A stretch of 27,376 nt of DNA from JACZQZ01 sp046756945. GTDB taxonomy: Bacteria > Pseudomonadota > Alphaproteobacteria > Rhodospirillales > 2-02-FULL-58-16. Position 1 is the first letter of the stretch; each line of letters opens with the position of its first letter. The stretch is from NCBI GenBank assembly GCA_046756945.1, contig JBHHXI010000025.1, forward strand, positions 1 through 27,376, in the 5' to 3' direction. Below the pieces are notes generated by a model, which did not search any database, was not told the origin of the DNA, and saw only the letters and a list, made by a program, of their open reading frames with translations. This document shows, in pieces, positions 15,017 through 22,120 of the stretch. A program made the translations under genes and the position numbers.

Positions 15017-16993
15017 CTACCGCCGAAGGTCGCTTTCCAGCATCAGCACCACCTCCTTGTCGGCGAGGCGCCGGCGGTACACCTGGAGGTTTTCGAGGAC
15101 CCGCTGGATGTAGTTGCGGGTCTCGTCGAAGGGAATCATCTCGATCCAGTCGATGACATCGATGGACTTGTCGCGGGGATCGCCGTTGTCGCGTATCCAT
15201 TTGTTGGTCTGCGACGGGCCCGCGTTGTAGGCGGCCAGGGCGAGCACATAGGACCCGTCATACTTTTTCAACAGGCCGGCGATGTACGCCTGGCCGAGCC
15301 TCAGGTTGTAGCGGTAATCCGAGGTCAGGCGGCTGCGCGAATAGCGCACGTTGAGTCGCCGCGCCACCGTGTAGGCGGTGCGGGGCAGCAGCTGCATGAG
15401 CCCGTGGGCGCCCGAGCCGCTGGTCGCCCTGGGGTTGAAGGCGCTCTCCTGGCGGACCATGGCCAGCACCAGGGGCGCCTCGATGGCGGATTTTCCGGAA
15501 GCGCCGGCGAGCACCGAGGCCTTCAACAGGGGATACGACGCCTCGACCAGCGTGCGGCCGGCGCGGCCGGCCTTCTTGGCCACGGCGATGGCCAGGTCGG
15601 GCCGGCGGTGGGCCCGCGCCAGCACCGCCGTCATCGCCCGCCAGCCGGGCGCGTCCTCGGCGTTGCCCAGGCCCAGCACGAAGGGCCTGAGCTCGTCCCG
15701 CCTCTTCAGCCGGCTCAGAATCCGCACCACCCGCGCCAGCTCGTGCCCCTCGAAGGCGGCCACCTCGGACGCATCGGGCTCGGGCTCGGGCGGCAGTTCA
15801 AGGCCGCGCCCGGGACGCAGGCGCGCCGCCGCCAGCTGGCCGTAATAGGCGGTCGGGTGGCGGGCGGCGGCGCGGTACCAGGAATCCGCCAGGCCGGGCC
15901 GGCCCATGGTCTGGGCGGCGCGGCCCGCCCAATAGGCCCCGCGGGCGCGGCTCACGGGGTATCTCACGGCGTCGAACATGGCCGCGAAATGATCCAGGGC
16001 GTCCCCGCCTTCCTCGAGAAAGCGCAGGGCGATCCAGCCGGCCAGCCACTCGGCCTCGGAAAAATCCGCGCCGTGCCTGAGACCGTGTTCCCGGGCGATC
16101 ACGTAGGCGTCCGAAATAAAGCCTTTTTGCAGGGCGCGGCGGACCAGGATGGCGCGCTCGGTCCACCACTTTTCCGGATGCGCCACGCCGTGGGGCAGGT
16201 TGACGAGCAGCTCGCGGGCGGAATCGTCGCGGCCCTTGCGCCGCCGCCACCGCAGGCGCTCGTACACGAGGCCCGGATGATCCTTCAGGTCGGCGGGGAC
16301 CCGGGCGATGGCCCGGTCCACGTTGCCCAGCCTTTTCCGAAGCAGAAGCCGGGCCTCGCCGAGCGCCCGCTGGCGGGCGTTGACCTTGCGCAGCATGCGG
16401 CGCACCGGCCAGTAGCGGCCCTCCCACAACAGCCGGTCGAGCCGGCGCTCGTGGTCCCCGCTGGTCAGCAGGGCGCGGTACCGCTTGTAGAAGTCCCGTT
16501 CCTGGCGCTTGCCGAAATTTCCGTCGATCCATGCCTTGCGCAGGACGGCCCGGGCTTTGTCCTTTTCGCCGGCGGCGAGGAGGGCGGCGCCGTAGCGCAC
16601 CCGGCCGTCGACGATCACCGGCTCGTGGGTGCGGAACCAGGCAAGGACTTCGTCGGTGGGGGTCCTGGCGTCCATCGCCTCCTCGGCCCGGCGCCGCAGG
16701 GTCTTTTGGTAGGGCCAGTCCGGGTTGCCGGCGATGAAGTCCGCGATGTCGCGGAACGAGGCGTCGGTGTTCGGGCGGGTGAAGTCCAGCCAGTGGATGA
16801 TCTTGACCACCAGGGGATCGGCGATGCGGCCGGTGAGACGCCGGGCGCGCTTCCACTTGTCCCGGTCGATGGCCTTGAAGACGGCCTTCGCCGCCCGCGC
16901 GTCCGCCGGCGTCAGCACGTCCGTCCGCGCCTGTGCCGGCCCGGGTACGATCACCACCAGGCCGACGAGGACGGCGGCCTGCATGCGTTTCAA
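15017..16993 (-). CDS. Soluble lytic murein transglycosylase (Slt70-like)
   Basis: Periplasmic enzyme that cleaves peptidoglycan glycan strands with formation of 1,6-anhydromuramic acid. Roughly 658 residues: a signal peptide (KR, then AAVLVGLVVIVPG, then AQA), a long alpha-superhelical region of about 480 residues, and a C-terminal SLT domain with the catalytic glutamate in MVRQESAFNP (about E516), GLMQLLP and ALAAYNAGP. I favour the TTG at 16993: AGGA lies six bases before it and it gives the signal peptide its positive N-region (MKRMQAA). ATG16984 is the alternative but would begin without a charge. It is transcribed away from dapA. A strong hairpin and a promoter lie upstream. Confidence 0.9.
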   Translation of the reverse strand: MKRMQAAVLVGLVVIVPGPAQARTDVLTPADARAAKAVFKAIDRDKWKRARRLTGRIADPLVVKIIHWLDFTRPNTDASFRDIADFIAGNPDWPYQKTLRRRAEEAMDARTPTDEVLAWFRTHEPVIVDGRVRYGAALLAAGEKDKARAVLRKAWIDGNFGKRQERDFYKRYRALLTSGDHERRLDRLLWEGRYWPVRRMLRKVNARQRALGEARLLLRKRLGNVDRAIARVPADLKDHPGLVYERLRWRRRKGRDDSARELLVNLPHGVAHPEKWWTERAILVRRALQKGFISDAYVIAREHGLRHGADFSEAEWLAGWIALRFLEEGGDALDHFAAMFDAVRYPVSRARGAYWAGRAAQTMGRPGLADSWYRAAARHPTAYYGQLAAARLRPGRGLELPPEPEPDASEVAAFEGHELARVVRILSRLKRRDELRPFVLGLGNAEDAPGWRAMTAVLARAHRRPDLAIAVAKKAGRAGRTLVEASYPLLKASVLAGASGKSAIEAPLVLAMVRQESAFNPRATSGSGAHGLMQLLPRTAYTVARRLNVRYSRSRLTSDYRYNLRLGQAYIAGLLKKYDGSYVLALAAYNAGPSQTNKWIRDNGDPRDKSIDVIDWIEMIPFDETRNYIQRVLENLQVYRRRLADKEVVLMLESDLRR

Positions 16994-17058
16994 CAAACGT
17001 CCTGTCTCCCGCCTCGCCTTCGCGGAGGCCTGGTCGCCGACGGCATGGGTGTTTCCGC

Positions 17059-17091
17059 TGGTACCCTCCATCATCAGGATGGAGGGTACCA
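17059..17091. repeat. Perfect 14-bp inverted repeat at the predicted 5' end of the transglycosylase mRNA
   Basis: Arms 17059-17072 (TGGTACCCTCCATC) and 17078-17091 are perfectly complementary around the 5-base loop ATCAG. Allowing one bulge the stem grows by two more pairs. It lies between divergent transcription units, and its outer edge coincides with the predicted start point of the minus-strand transcript. It could be a 5'-terminal mRNA hairpin or a protein-binding operator. Confidence 0.8.
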
Positions 17092-17097
17092 AGCTGA

Positions 17098-17126
17098 AAT
17101 GTAGAAAGTGCTAACCGTCGCCACAA
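17098..17126 (-). promoter_or_regulatory. Predicted promoter of the lytic transglycosylase gene
   Basis: On the minus strand TTGTGG (17126-17121), a 17-base spacer and TACATT (17103-17098) form a reasonable sigma-70-type promoter. The start point would be near 17091, right at the edge of the 14-bp palindrome, leaving a leader of about 100 bases. Confidence 0.45.
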
Positions 17127-17159
17127 GGCGGGTCGGCGGGCCGGGCCGGCGTCACTAGC

Positions 17160-17189
17160 TTGCCGGGGCGCGTTTATTGAGAGTATGTT
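17160..17189 (+). promoter_or_regulatory. Predicted dapA promoter
   Basis: TTGCCG (17160-17165) and TATGTT (17184-17189) with an 18-base spacer lie 37 bases before the dapA start. The match is moderate; it is the best candidate in the gap. Confidence 0.35.
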
Positions 17190-17225
17190 CGCCGCTCACG
17201 CAGACCCAAACCAAGGGAGGAAGGC

Positions 17226-18101
17226 ATGTTCAAGGGGTCCTTTGTCGCCCTGATCACGCCGTTCAAGGACACCATGGTGGATGAGCCCGCCTTCCAGTCC
17301 CTCGTCGAATGGCACATCGAGCAGGGCACCGACGGTTTGGTTCCGTGCGGAACCACCGGCGAATCGCCGACGCTCAGCCACGCCGAGCACATGCGTGTCA
17401 CGGAGTTGTGCATCGAGGTGGCGCGCGGCAAGGTGCCGGTCGTCGCCGGCACCGGCTCCAACTCCACCGAAGAGGCGATCGAGCTCACCCGCCACGCCAA
17501 GGAGGCCGGCGCCGACGCCGCCCTGGTGGTGACACCGTATTACAACAAGCCGACCCAGGAAGGACTCTATCAACACTACAAGGCCGTCCACGACGCGGCC
17601 GACCTGCCGATCCTCATCTACAACATTCCCGGGCGCAGCATCGTCGACATGTCGGTGGAAACCATGGCGCGGCTGGCCAGGCTGCCCAACATGATCGGCG
17701 TCAAGGACGCGACCAGCGACCTCGCCCGGCCCCTGAAGACCCGCATGGTCATCGGGCCCGGGTTCTGTCAGATGAGCGGCGAGGACGCGACCGTGGTTCC
17801 GTTCCTCGCCGGCGGCGGCCAGGGCTGCATCTCGGTGACCGCCAACATCGCGCCCAGGATGTGCGCCGACCTGCACAAGGCCTGGCGGGACGGCGACCTG
17901 GATACGGTCATGGAGTTGCAGGACACCCTGATGCCGGTGCATCTGGCCATGTTCTGCGAATCCAGCCCGGCCCCGGCGAAATACGCCGCCAGCCTGCTCG
18001 GCAAATGCTTGCCCGAGGTCAGGCTGCCCCTGTGCGAAATCTCGGACGCCGGCAAGGCGCAGGTCAAGGGCGCCCTGACCGGGGCCGGCCTGCTGGCCTG
18101 A
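17226..18101 (+). CDS. dapA: 4-hydroxy-tetrahydrodipicolinate synthase
   Basis: DapA condenses pyruvate with aspartate semialdehyde, the first committed step to lysine and meso-diaminopimelate for peptidoglycan. The 291 residues show T44/T45 in CGTTGESPTL, VTPYYNKPTQEG (102-113), catalytic Y132, R137 in YNIPGRS and the Schiff-base lysine K160 in GVKDATSD. These match the E. coli enzyme to within one position. GGGAGGAAG directly before ATG17226 is a strong ribosome site. It is divergent from a lytic transglycosylase, so a precursor supply and a wall-remodelling gene share an upstream region. smpB follows after 29 bases. Confidence 0.97.
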   Translation: MFKGSFVALITPFKDTMVDEPAFQSLVEWHIEQGTDGLVPCGTTGESPTLSHAEHMRVTELCIEVARGKVPVVAGTGSNSTEEAIELTRHAKEAGADAALVVTPYYNKPTQEGLYQHYKAVHDAADLPILIYNIPGRSIVDMSVETMARLARLPNMIGVKDATSDLARPLKTRMVIGPGFCQMSGEDATVVPFLAGGGQGCISVTANIAPRMCADLHKAWRDGDLDTVMELQDTLMPVHLAMFCESSPAPAKYAASLLGKCLPEVRLPLCEISDAGKAQVKGALTGAGLLA

Positions 18102-18130
18102 GCCGTAACCCAGTATAGGGCGTTGGGCCG

Positions 18131-18685
18131 ATGGCGCGCAGGAAAGGCCGCGGCACCGTCGTGGCGCAGAACCGCAAGGCGCGCCACGACTACGCCATCG
18201 AGGAAACCTTCGAAGCGGGCATCGTGCTCACCGGCACCGAGGTGAAGTCCCTGCGCCAGGGCCGCGCCGCCATCACCGAGGCCTATGCCGGCGAGCGCGA
18301 GGGCGAGCTGTTCCTGCTCAACGCCCACATCCCCGAGTACACGGCGGCCAGCCGCTTCAATCACGAGCCCCGGCGGCCGCGCAAGCTTCTGCTGCACCGG
18401 CGCGAGATCGCCAAATTGTTCGTCGCGGTCCAGCGCAAGGGCATGACCGTGGTCCCGCTTTCCGTCTACTTCACCGCCACCGGCCTGGCCAAGGTGGAGC
18501 TGGCGCTGGCGCGCGGCAAGCGCACCTATGACAAGCGCGTCGCCGTCAAGGAGCGTGACTGGAAGCGCCAGAAGGCGAGGCTGTTGCGCGACAACGGAGG
18601 CCGGCGCCGGCGCACCGGCGAGGGCAGGGGGCGGCCGGCGCGGTGGCTTAGCTTTTCCGCGGCTCCACGTCGAGGATTTCGGTGA
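18131..18685 (+). CDS. smpB: SsrA-binding protein SmpB, with an unusual C-terminal extension
   Basis: SmpB binds tmRNA and brings it to stalled ribosomes. The OB-fold core is clear: AQNRKARHDYAIEETFEAGI, then LTGTEVKSLRQG (33-44), LNAHIPEY and the C-terminal KRTYDKRVAVKERDWKRQK. Most SmpB proteins end soon after the ERDW...LLR segment, about residue 155. Here the frame continues for roughly 28 more residues, Arg/Gly-rich and then WLSFSAAPRRGFR, giving 184 in total. The last 38 bases overlap the 3' end of the convergent cyclase gene. No ssrA gene is visible in the window. A possible -10 (TATAGG, 18113-18118) precedes the start, so smpB may also have its own promoter. Confidence 0.95.
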   Translation: MARRKGRGTVVAQNRKARHDYAIEETFEAGIVLTGTEVKSLRQGRAAITEAYAGEREGELFLLNAHIPEYTAASRFNHEPRRPRKLLLHRREIAKLFVAVQRKGMTVVPLSVYFTATGLAKVELALARGKRTYDKRVAVKERDWKRQKARLLRDNGGRRRRTGEGRGRPARWLSFSAAPRRGFR

Positions 18686-19919
18686 CCGGAAGGGCGCCGA
18701 TATTCTGGAATTTTTCGTACCTGGGATTCTCCAGGTCGACCAGGTTGGAGATGCGCGAATAGGTGGTGGGAACGACGATCTCGGCCCCGTCCTCGCCGGT
18801 TCTGCGTACCCCGAAATGGACCCCGGCGCGGTCTTTCGACGACAGTTTGCCGAGCATGCTCTTGGTCACCCAGACGGCGCCGGAGCGGGCGAAATCGCTG
18901 AGCCGGCCGGCCGTGTTGATGGTGTCGCCGAGGACGGTGAACTCGATGTGGGTGGCGGTCTGGTAGGTGCCGAACCACTCCTGCCCTTCGTCGAGACCGA
19001 TATTGAAGCGAAGCTCGTTGGTCCAGTTCTTGCGGTTGCGCCACGTGCGGCTGATTTCGCGCATGGTGTCCTTCATTTCCTGGGCGCAGCGGATGGCGTT
19101 CATGACGTAGCTGCAATCGGGCTGGGGGAAGAAGTAATAGACCATGCCGTCGCCCACGTGCTTGCCGTGGGTGGCGTAATATTTGCGCAACAGGGGCTCC
19201 ATGGCGCCCCACACCTCGTTGATCAGCTCGAAGTATTCCTCCGCCGGCAGCTCGGCGCAGATCTTCATCGAATCCTGGATGTCGGCGACGACCACCGCCA
19301 GCGGCGTCAGGTAGGGACGCCGTTTCTTGACGAAATCCCGGATGACGATGTCGCGCCGGGCGAGGAGCTGGAGCAGGGATTCGCTGCTGTCACCCGCCGG
19401 CGCATAGGCGAAGAAGATGCCTTCGCGGAAAAAGCTGGCATAAAGCGTGTGCCACTGGTCCGGACTCCCGGGCTTGGCCAGGTTGACCTCGGTGTGCAGG
19501 ATCTGCTTGCGGCCGGCGGGCTTCACCGCGTCGTACAGGCGGACCAGGTTTTCCGCGTCTCCTTCCCCGGCCGCAAGATCGAGACCGAGCAGGGCCGCCT
19601 TGGAGACCCGGTTCTTGGCGATGGACAGATGGAAACGGAGGATTTCGTCGCGGCCTTCGGCCTGGGTCACCATGCCGCTTTGCAGGAACAGGGTGAAAAG
19701 GTTGCGCTCGGTGATATCGCTGGGAAGTTCGCCGTCGGCGCCGAGGATGTGCGCCTGCGCCTGGTCGTTGGCCCACACCAGTTCGAACCGGCTGTTCACC
19801 AGGTAAGACGGGTAATCGATCTGGTCGAGGGTCAGCCTTACCCGTTCGCCGCCGTCCTTGGGCGCGGTTTTTTTCGGGTGGATGAACTCCACGTCGCTGG
19901 CATCCAACTTGGACGTCAT
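18648..19919 (-). CDS. PAS-like domain, class III adenylate cyclase
   Basis: A soluble 423-residue nucleotidyl cyclase. The N-terminal part (about 30-60, DYPSYLVNSRFELVWANDQAQAHILG) looks like a PAS domain, followed by a mixed region to 185 and the catalytic domain (about 200-400). Metal-binding aspartates are D213 (VADIQDS) and D257 (VGDG). K253 and T328 (FTVLGD) fill the base-specifying positions in the manner of bacterial adenylate rather than guanylate cyclases, and N335 and R339 (NTAGRL) complete the site. No transmembrane segment is evident. ATG19919 gives the natural N-terminus; a TTG at 19979 would add 20 unconvincing residues. It converges on and overlaps smpB. cAMP production is inferred. 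Confidence 0.88.
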   Translation of the reverse strand: MTSKLDASDVEFIHPKKTAPKDGGERVRLTLDQIDYPSYLVNSRFELVWANDQAQAHILGADGELPSDITERNLFTLFLQSGMVTQAEGRDEILRFHLSIAKNRVSKAALLGLDLAAGEGDAENLVRLYDAVKPAGRKQILHTEVNLAKPGSPDQWHTLYASFFREGIFFAYAPAGDSSESLLQLLARRDIVIRDFVKKRRPYLTPLAVVVADIQDSMKICAELPAEEYFELINEVWGAMEPLLRKYYATHGKHVGDGMVYYFFPQPDCSYVMNAIRCAQEMKDTMREISRTWRNRKNWTNELRFNIGLDEGQEWFGTYQTATHIEFTVLGDTINTAGRLSDFARSGAVWVTKSMLGKLSSKDRAGVHFGVRRTGEDGAEIVVPTTYSRISNLVDLENPRYEKFQNIGALPVTEILDVEPRKS

Positions 19920-20244
19920 GGGCGATCCGGACCGGTTCCGCGGTGAATGATGGTCTTCTTCCCCCACATGGGAGGTCAATATATATCATCGGTCCATGGG
20001 CCGGTGTCAAGGATTCCAGTAAATATTCCCCCGGGCGCAAGTAGACGAGGAGCGGAATTCAAATAGACTGAGCTCAAATATCAAATATACCTCTACTAGA
20101 ATCTGGACCGCCGGAAAAAGGCAACTTAACCATATTTGTCGCCAAAGCTTTTGGACCGATGGGACCCCGGTCACGGTTAACGGAGCGGTGGAAAGTTGTC
20201 CGCCGGCCGGGCGGCGCCGGGAAAGGCGGCGCCGATGCGCGGCG
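19920..20244. other. 325-base gap holding an AT-rich patch with TCAAATA repeats
   Basis: No gene is supported between the glutathione transferase stop and the cyclase start. Besides the cyclase promoter it contains an AT-rich patch (about 20056-20141), in sharp contrast to its surroundings. Three copies of TCAAATA lie at 20059-20065, 20074-20080 and 20081-20087, the last two in tandem and the first 15 bases upstream. Confidence 0.5.
19985..20010 (-). promoter_or_regulatory. Predicted promoter of the cyclase gene
   Basis: On the minus strand a perfect TTGACA (20010-20005) is followed by an AT-rich block, GATGATATATATTG, in the -10 region. The best-spaced hexamer is GATATA with a 17-base spacer; TATATA is better matched but 19 bases away. 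The start would be about 45-50 bases before ATG19919. The -35 is strong, the exact -10 uncertain. Confidence 0.45.
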
Positions 20245-20940
20245 TTACCGGCGCTTGTACTGCTCGGCGCCGAACAGGACCGAACGCTCTTTCGCGTCCA
20301 TCTCGCCCGGCGGCTTGCGGCGGTCGGCCAGCACCTGGAGGCCTTTGTGCACCGCCGGGCGGGCGCCGATGGCCTCGAACCAGCGTTTCACGTTGGCGAA
20401 GTCCTCGAGCTTCTGCCCCTGGCGTTCGTAGGACCGGATCCAGGGAAAACAGGCGATGTCGGCGATGGAGTAGTCGCCGGCCAGGTATTCGCTGTCGCCG
20501 AGCCGGCGGTCCATCACGCCGTAGAGGCGCCCGGCTTCGTTGGTGTAGCGGTCGATGGCATAGGGCAGGGGTTGCGGGGCGTACTGGCGGAAGTGATGGG
20601 CCTGGCCCAGCATGGGGCCGATGCCGCCCATCTGGAACATCAGCCACTGGATGACCCGGTAGCGCCCGGCGACGGCGGACGGCATGAAGCGGCCGGTCTT
20701 TTCCGCCAGGTACATGAGAATGGCGCCCGATTCGAACAGGGCGTACGGGCCGCCGTCCGGCCCGTCGTGGTCGACGATGGCGGGCATCTTGTTGTTGGGG
20801 CTGATTTTCAGGAACTCGGGCCTGAACTGGTCGCCCGCGGAGATATCGACCGGGATGACGGTATAGGGCAGGCCGGTTTCCTCGAGCATGATGGAAACCT
20901 TGAACCCGTTGGGCGTCGGCCAGGTATGGAGATCGATCAT
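20245..20940 (-). CDS. Glutathione S-transferase, YfcG/nu-class-like
   Basis: A 231-residue glutathione transferase. The N-terminal thioredoxin-like domain (1-85) begins MIDLHTWPTPNGFKVSIMLEE, with the TPNG motif (T9, N11) that marks E. coli YfcG and its relatives, followed by SPNNKMPAIVD with its cis-proline and LFESGAILMYLAEKTG. The all-helical C-terminal domain (about 92-210) carries YSIADIACFPW. YfcG-type enzymes act as disulfide-bond reductases with glutathione, so that activity is more likely than classical detoxification. AAGGGA precedes the ATG. It is upstream of the cyclase on the same strand but separated by more than 300 bases, so it is probably independent. Confidence 0.92.
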   Translation of the reverse strand: MIDLHTWPTPNGFKVSIMLEETGLPYTVIPVDISAGDQFRPEFLKISPNNKMPAIVDHDGPDGGPYALFESGAILMYLAEKTGRFMPSAVAGRYRVIQWLMFQMGGIGPMLGQAHHFRQYAPQPLPYAIDRYTNEAGRLYGVMDRRLGDSEYLAGDYSIADIACFPWIRSYERQGQKLEDFANVKRWFEAIGARPAVHKGLQVLADRRKPPGEMDAKERSVLFGAEQYKRR

Positions 20941-21111
20941 GTCATGTGTTCCCTTGGTCCAGGGCGGGGCGAAAATCCTTGCCGGTTTCGGGCTTTGGGG
21001 ATGTCTGCGACCGCCGCCGCCCCCATAATAACATCCATGGAGTCAAATCGGACCGCCGGCGCGGGCGAAATCGGCGGCGCGGGTAGTGACTATCAACGCG
21101 GAGGATAATCC

Positions 21112-21342
21112 ATGGCAAAGCCGCTGCTTCACCTGGTGTTCGGTGGCGAAGTGAAGGATTCGCGGGAGATGGAATTCACCGACGTCGACACCCTGGACGT
21201 GGTCGGCATCTTTCCCAGCTACAAGAAGGCGCTGGAGGCCTGGCGCGCGGCCAGCCAGGCCCATGTCGACGAGGCCCACGTCAAGTACGTCATCGTGCAC
21301 TTGCACCGGTTGCTCGATCCGGAAAAAGACGAGCATGGGTGA
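21112..21342 (+). CDS. DUF4170-family small protein
   Basis: A 76-residue protein of a conserved alphaproteobacterial family (DUF4170) of unknown function. Recognisable features are the N-terminal LHLVFGGEVKD, then DVVGIFPSYKKALEAWRAASQAHVDEA and the C-terminal KYVIVHLHRLLDP. It is an alpha/beta mix with no membrane segment and is typically a stand-alone gene. GGAGG lies seven bases before the ATG. It converges with thrH, 71 bases away. Confidence 0.85.
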   Translation: MAKPLLHLVFGGEVKDSREMEFTDVDTLDVVGIFPSYKKALEAWRAASQAHVDEAHVKYVIVHLHRLLDPEKDEHG

Positions 21343-21413
21343 GGCCCGTTCCTCCGCCCGCCGCGCTCTTGACCTGATTGCCGAGGAACCGCGGGTAAGT
21401 TCCAGATAATTAA

Positions 21414-22037
21414 TCAGGATTCCTTGTCCCCGCAGTACTCGCTGGCCCCGAGAAACAGGTCCTGCAGTTCGCCGTATTCGCGGGCCACGGGGAAGCGGGG
21501 GAATTCTCGCGCCACGTTGTCGGGGGGGCGGAACAGGATCCCCCTGTCGGCCTCTTTCAACATGCCGGTGTCGTTATAGGAATCGCCGGCGGCGAAGACC
21601 TTGAAATTCAGGCCCCGGAACGCCGCCACGGCCTGGACCTTGTGGTCCGGCAGGCGCAGACGGTAATCGGCGATACGTCCGCCGTCCTCCACCTGGAGGC
21701 GGTGGCAAAAGAGCGTCGGCCAGCCGAGCTGGCGCATGAGGGGGTGGGCGAACTCATAATAGGTGTCCGAAAGAATGACCACCTGGAATCGCTGGCGCAG
21801 CCAGTCCATGAATTCCCTCGCCCCCTCCAGCGGCCCCACGGCGTCCGCCGCCGCCCGGACCTCGGGCAGCCCCAGGCCGTGCTCTTCGAAGATGCGCAGG
21901 CGCTGGCGCATCAGTGCGTCGTAGTCGGGAACCTCGCGGGTGGTGGCGCGCAGGGCCTCGATGCCCGTGCGTTCGGCCAGGCTGATCCAGATTTCCGGAA
22001 TGAGGACGCCTTCCAGGTCGAGGCAGACGATCTCCAC
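21414..22037 (-). CDS. thrH: ThrH-type phosphoserine phosphatase / homoserine phosphotransferase
   Basis: This HAD-family enzyme in Pseudomonas dephosphorylates phosphoserine and can transfer the phosphate to homoserine. The 207-residue product begins with GTG22037 as (V/M)EIVCLDLEGVLIPEIW, with nucleophile D7 and general acid E9 arranged as in ThrH (DLEGV instead of DxDxT). ILSDTYYEF and AAGDSYNDTGML supply the remaining HAD motifs. The GTG is chosen because GGAG lies seven bases before it and the length then matches ThrH; the longer open frame is unsupported. It has its own promoter (22073-22102) and lies downstream of the uracil-DNA glycosylase gene. Confidence 0.93.
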   Translation of the reverse strand: MEIVCLDLEGVLIPEIWISLAERTGIEALRATTREVPDYDALMRQRLRIFEEHGLGLPEVRAAADAVGPLEGAREFMDWLRQRFQVVILSDTYYEFAHPLMRQLGWPTLFCHRLQVEDGGRIADYRLRLPDHKVQAVAAFRGLNFKVFAAGDSYNDTGMLKEADRGILFRPPDNVAREFPRFPVAREYGELQDLFLGASEYCGDKES

Positions 22038-22072
22038 GCCCGTTCTCCCATTTTTCTCGGATATGCCTGCGG

Positions 22073-22102
22073 GGTATAGCAAGCGGAGCCGAGGCGCGGC
22101 AA
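22073..22102 (-). promoter_or_regulatory. Predicted thrH promoter
   Basis: TTGCCG (22102-22097) and TATACC (22078-22073), spaced by 18 bases on the minus strand, fit the usual alphaproteobacterial housekeeping pattern. The start point would lie about 30 bases before the GTG of thrH. Confidence 0.5.
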
Positions 22103-22120
22103 ACGCCAAATTTCACGCAC

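Noticed and set aside
16994..17092. An N-terminal extension of the transglycosylase starting at TTG17092
   Set aside because: It would translate through the palindrome, begin at the predicted transcription start with a non-AUG codon, and bury the signal peptide 30 residues inside.
14912..17104. A 730-codon plus-strand frame across the transglycosylase gene
   Set aside because: It is the antisense of a clear Slt70-like gene with signal peptide and catalytic motifs, and its translation has no family resemblance.
20937..20948. A two-codon upstream frame (ATG ACA TGA) overlapping the glutathione transferase start
   Set aside because: The ribosome site is better spaced for the real ATG. A minimal start-stop of this kind is likely to occur by chance.
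21369..21413. A plus-strand promoter starting TTGACC in the DUF4170-thrH gap, which could drive an antisense RNA into thrH
   Set aside because: The -35 is good, but no -10 better than chance lies at the right distance, and there is no second sign of an RNA gene.
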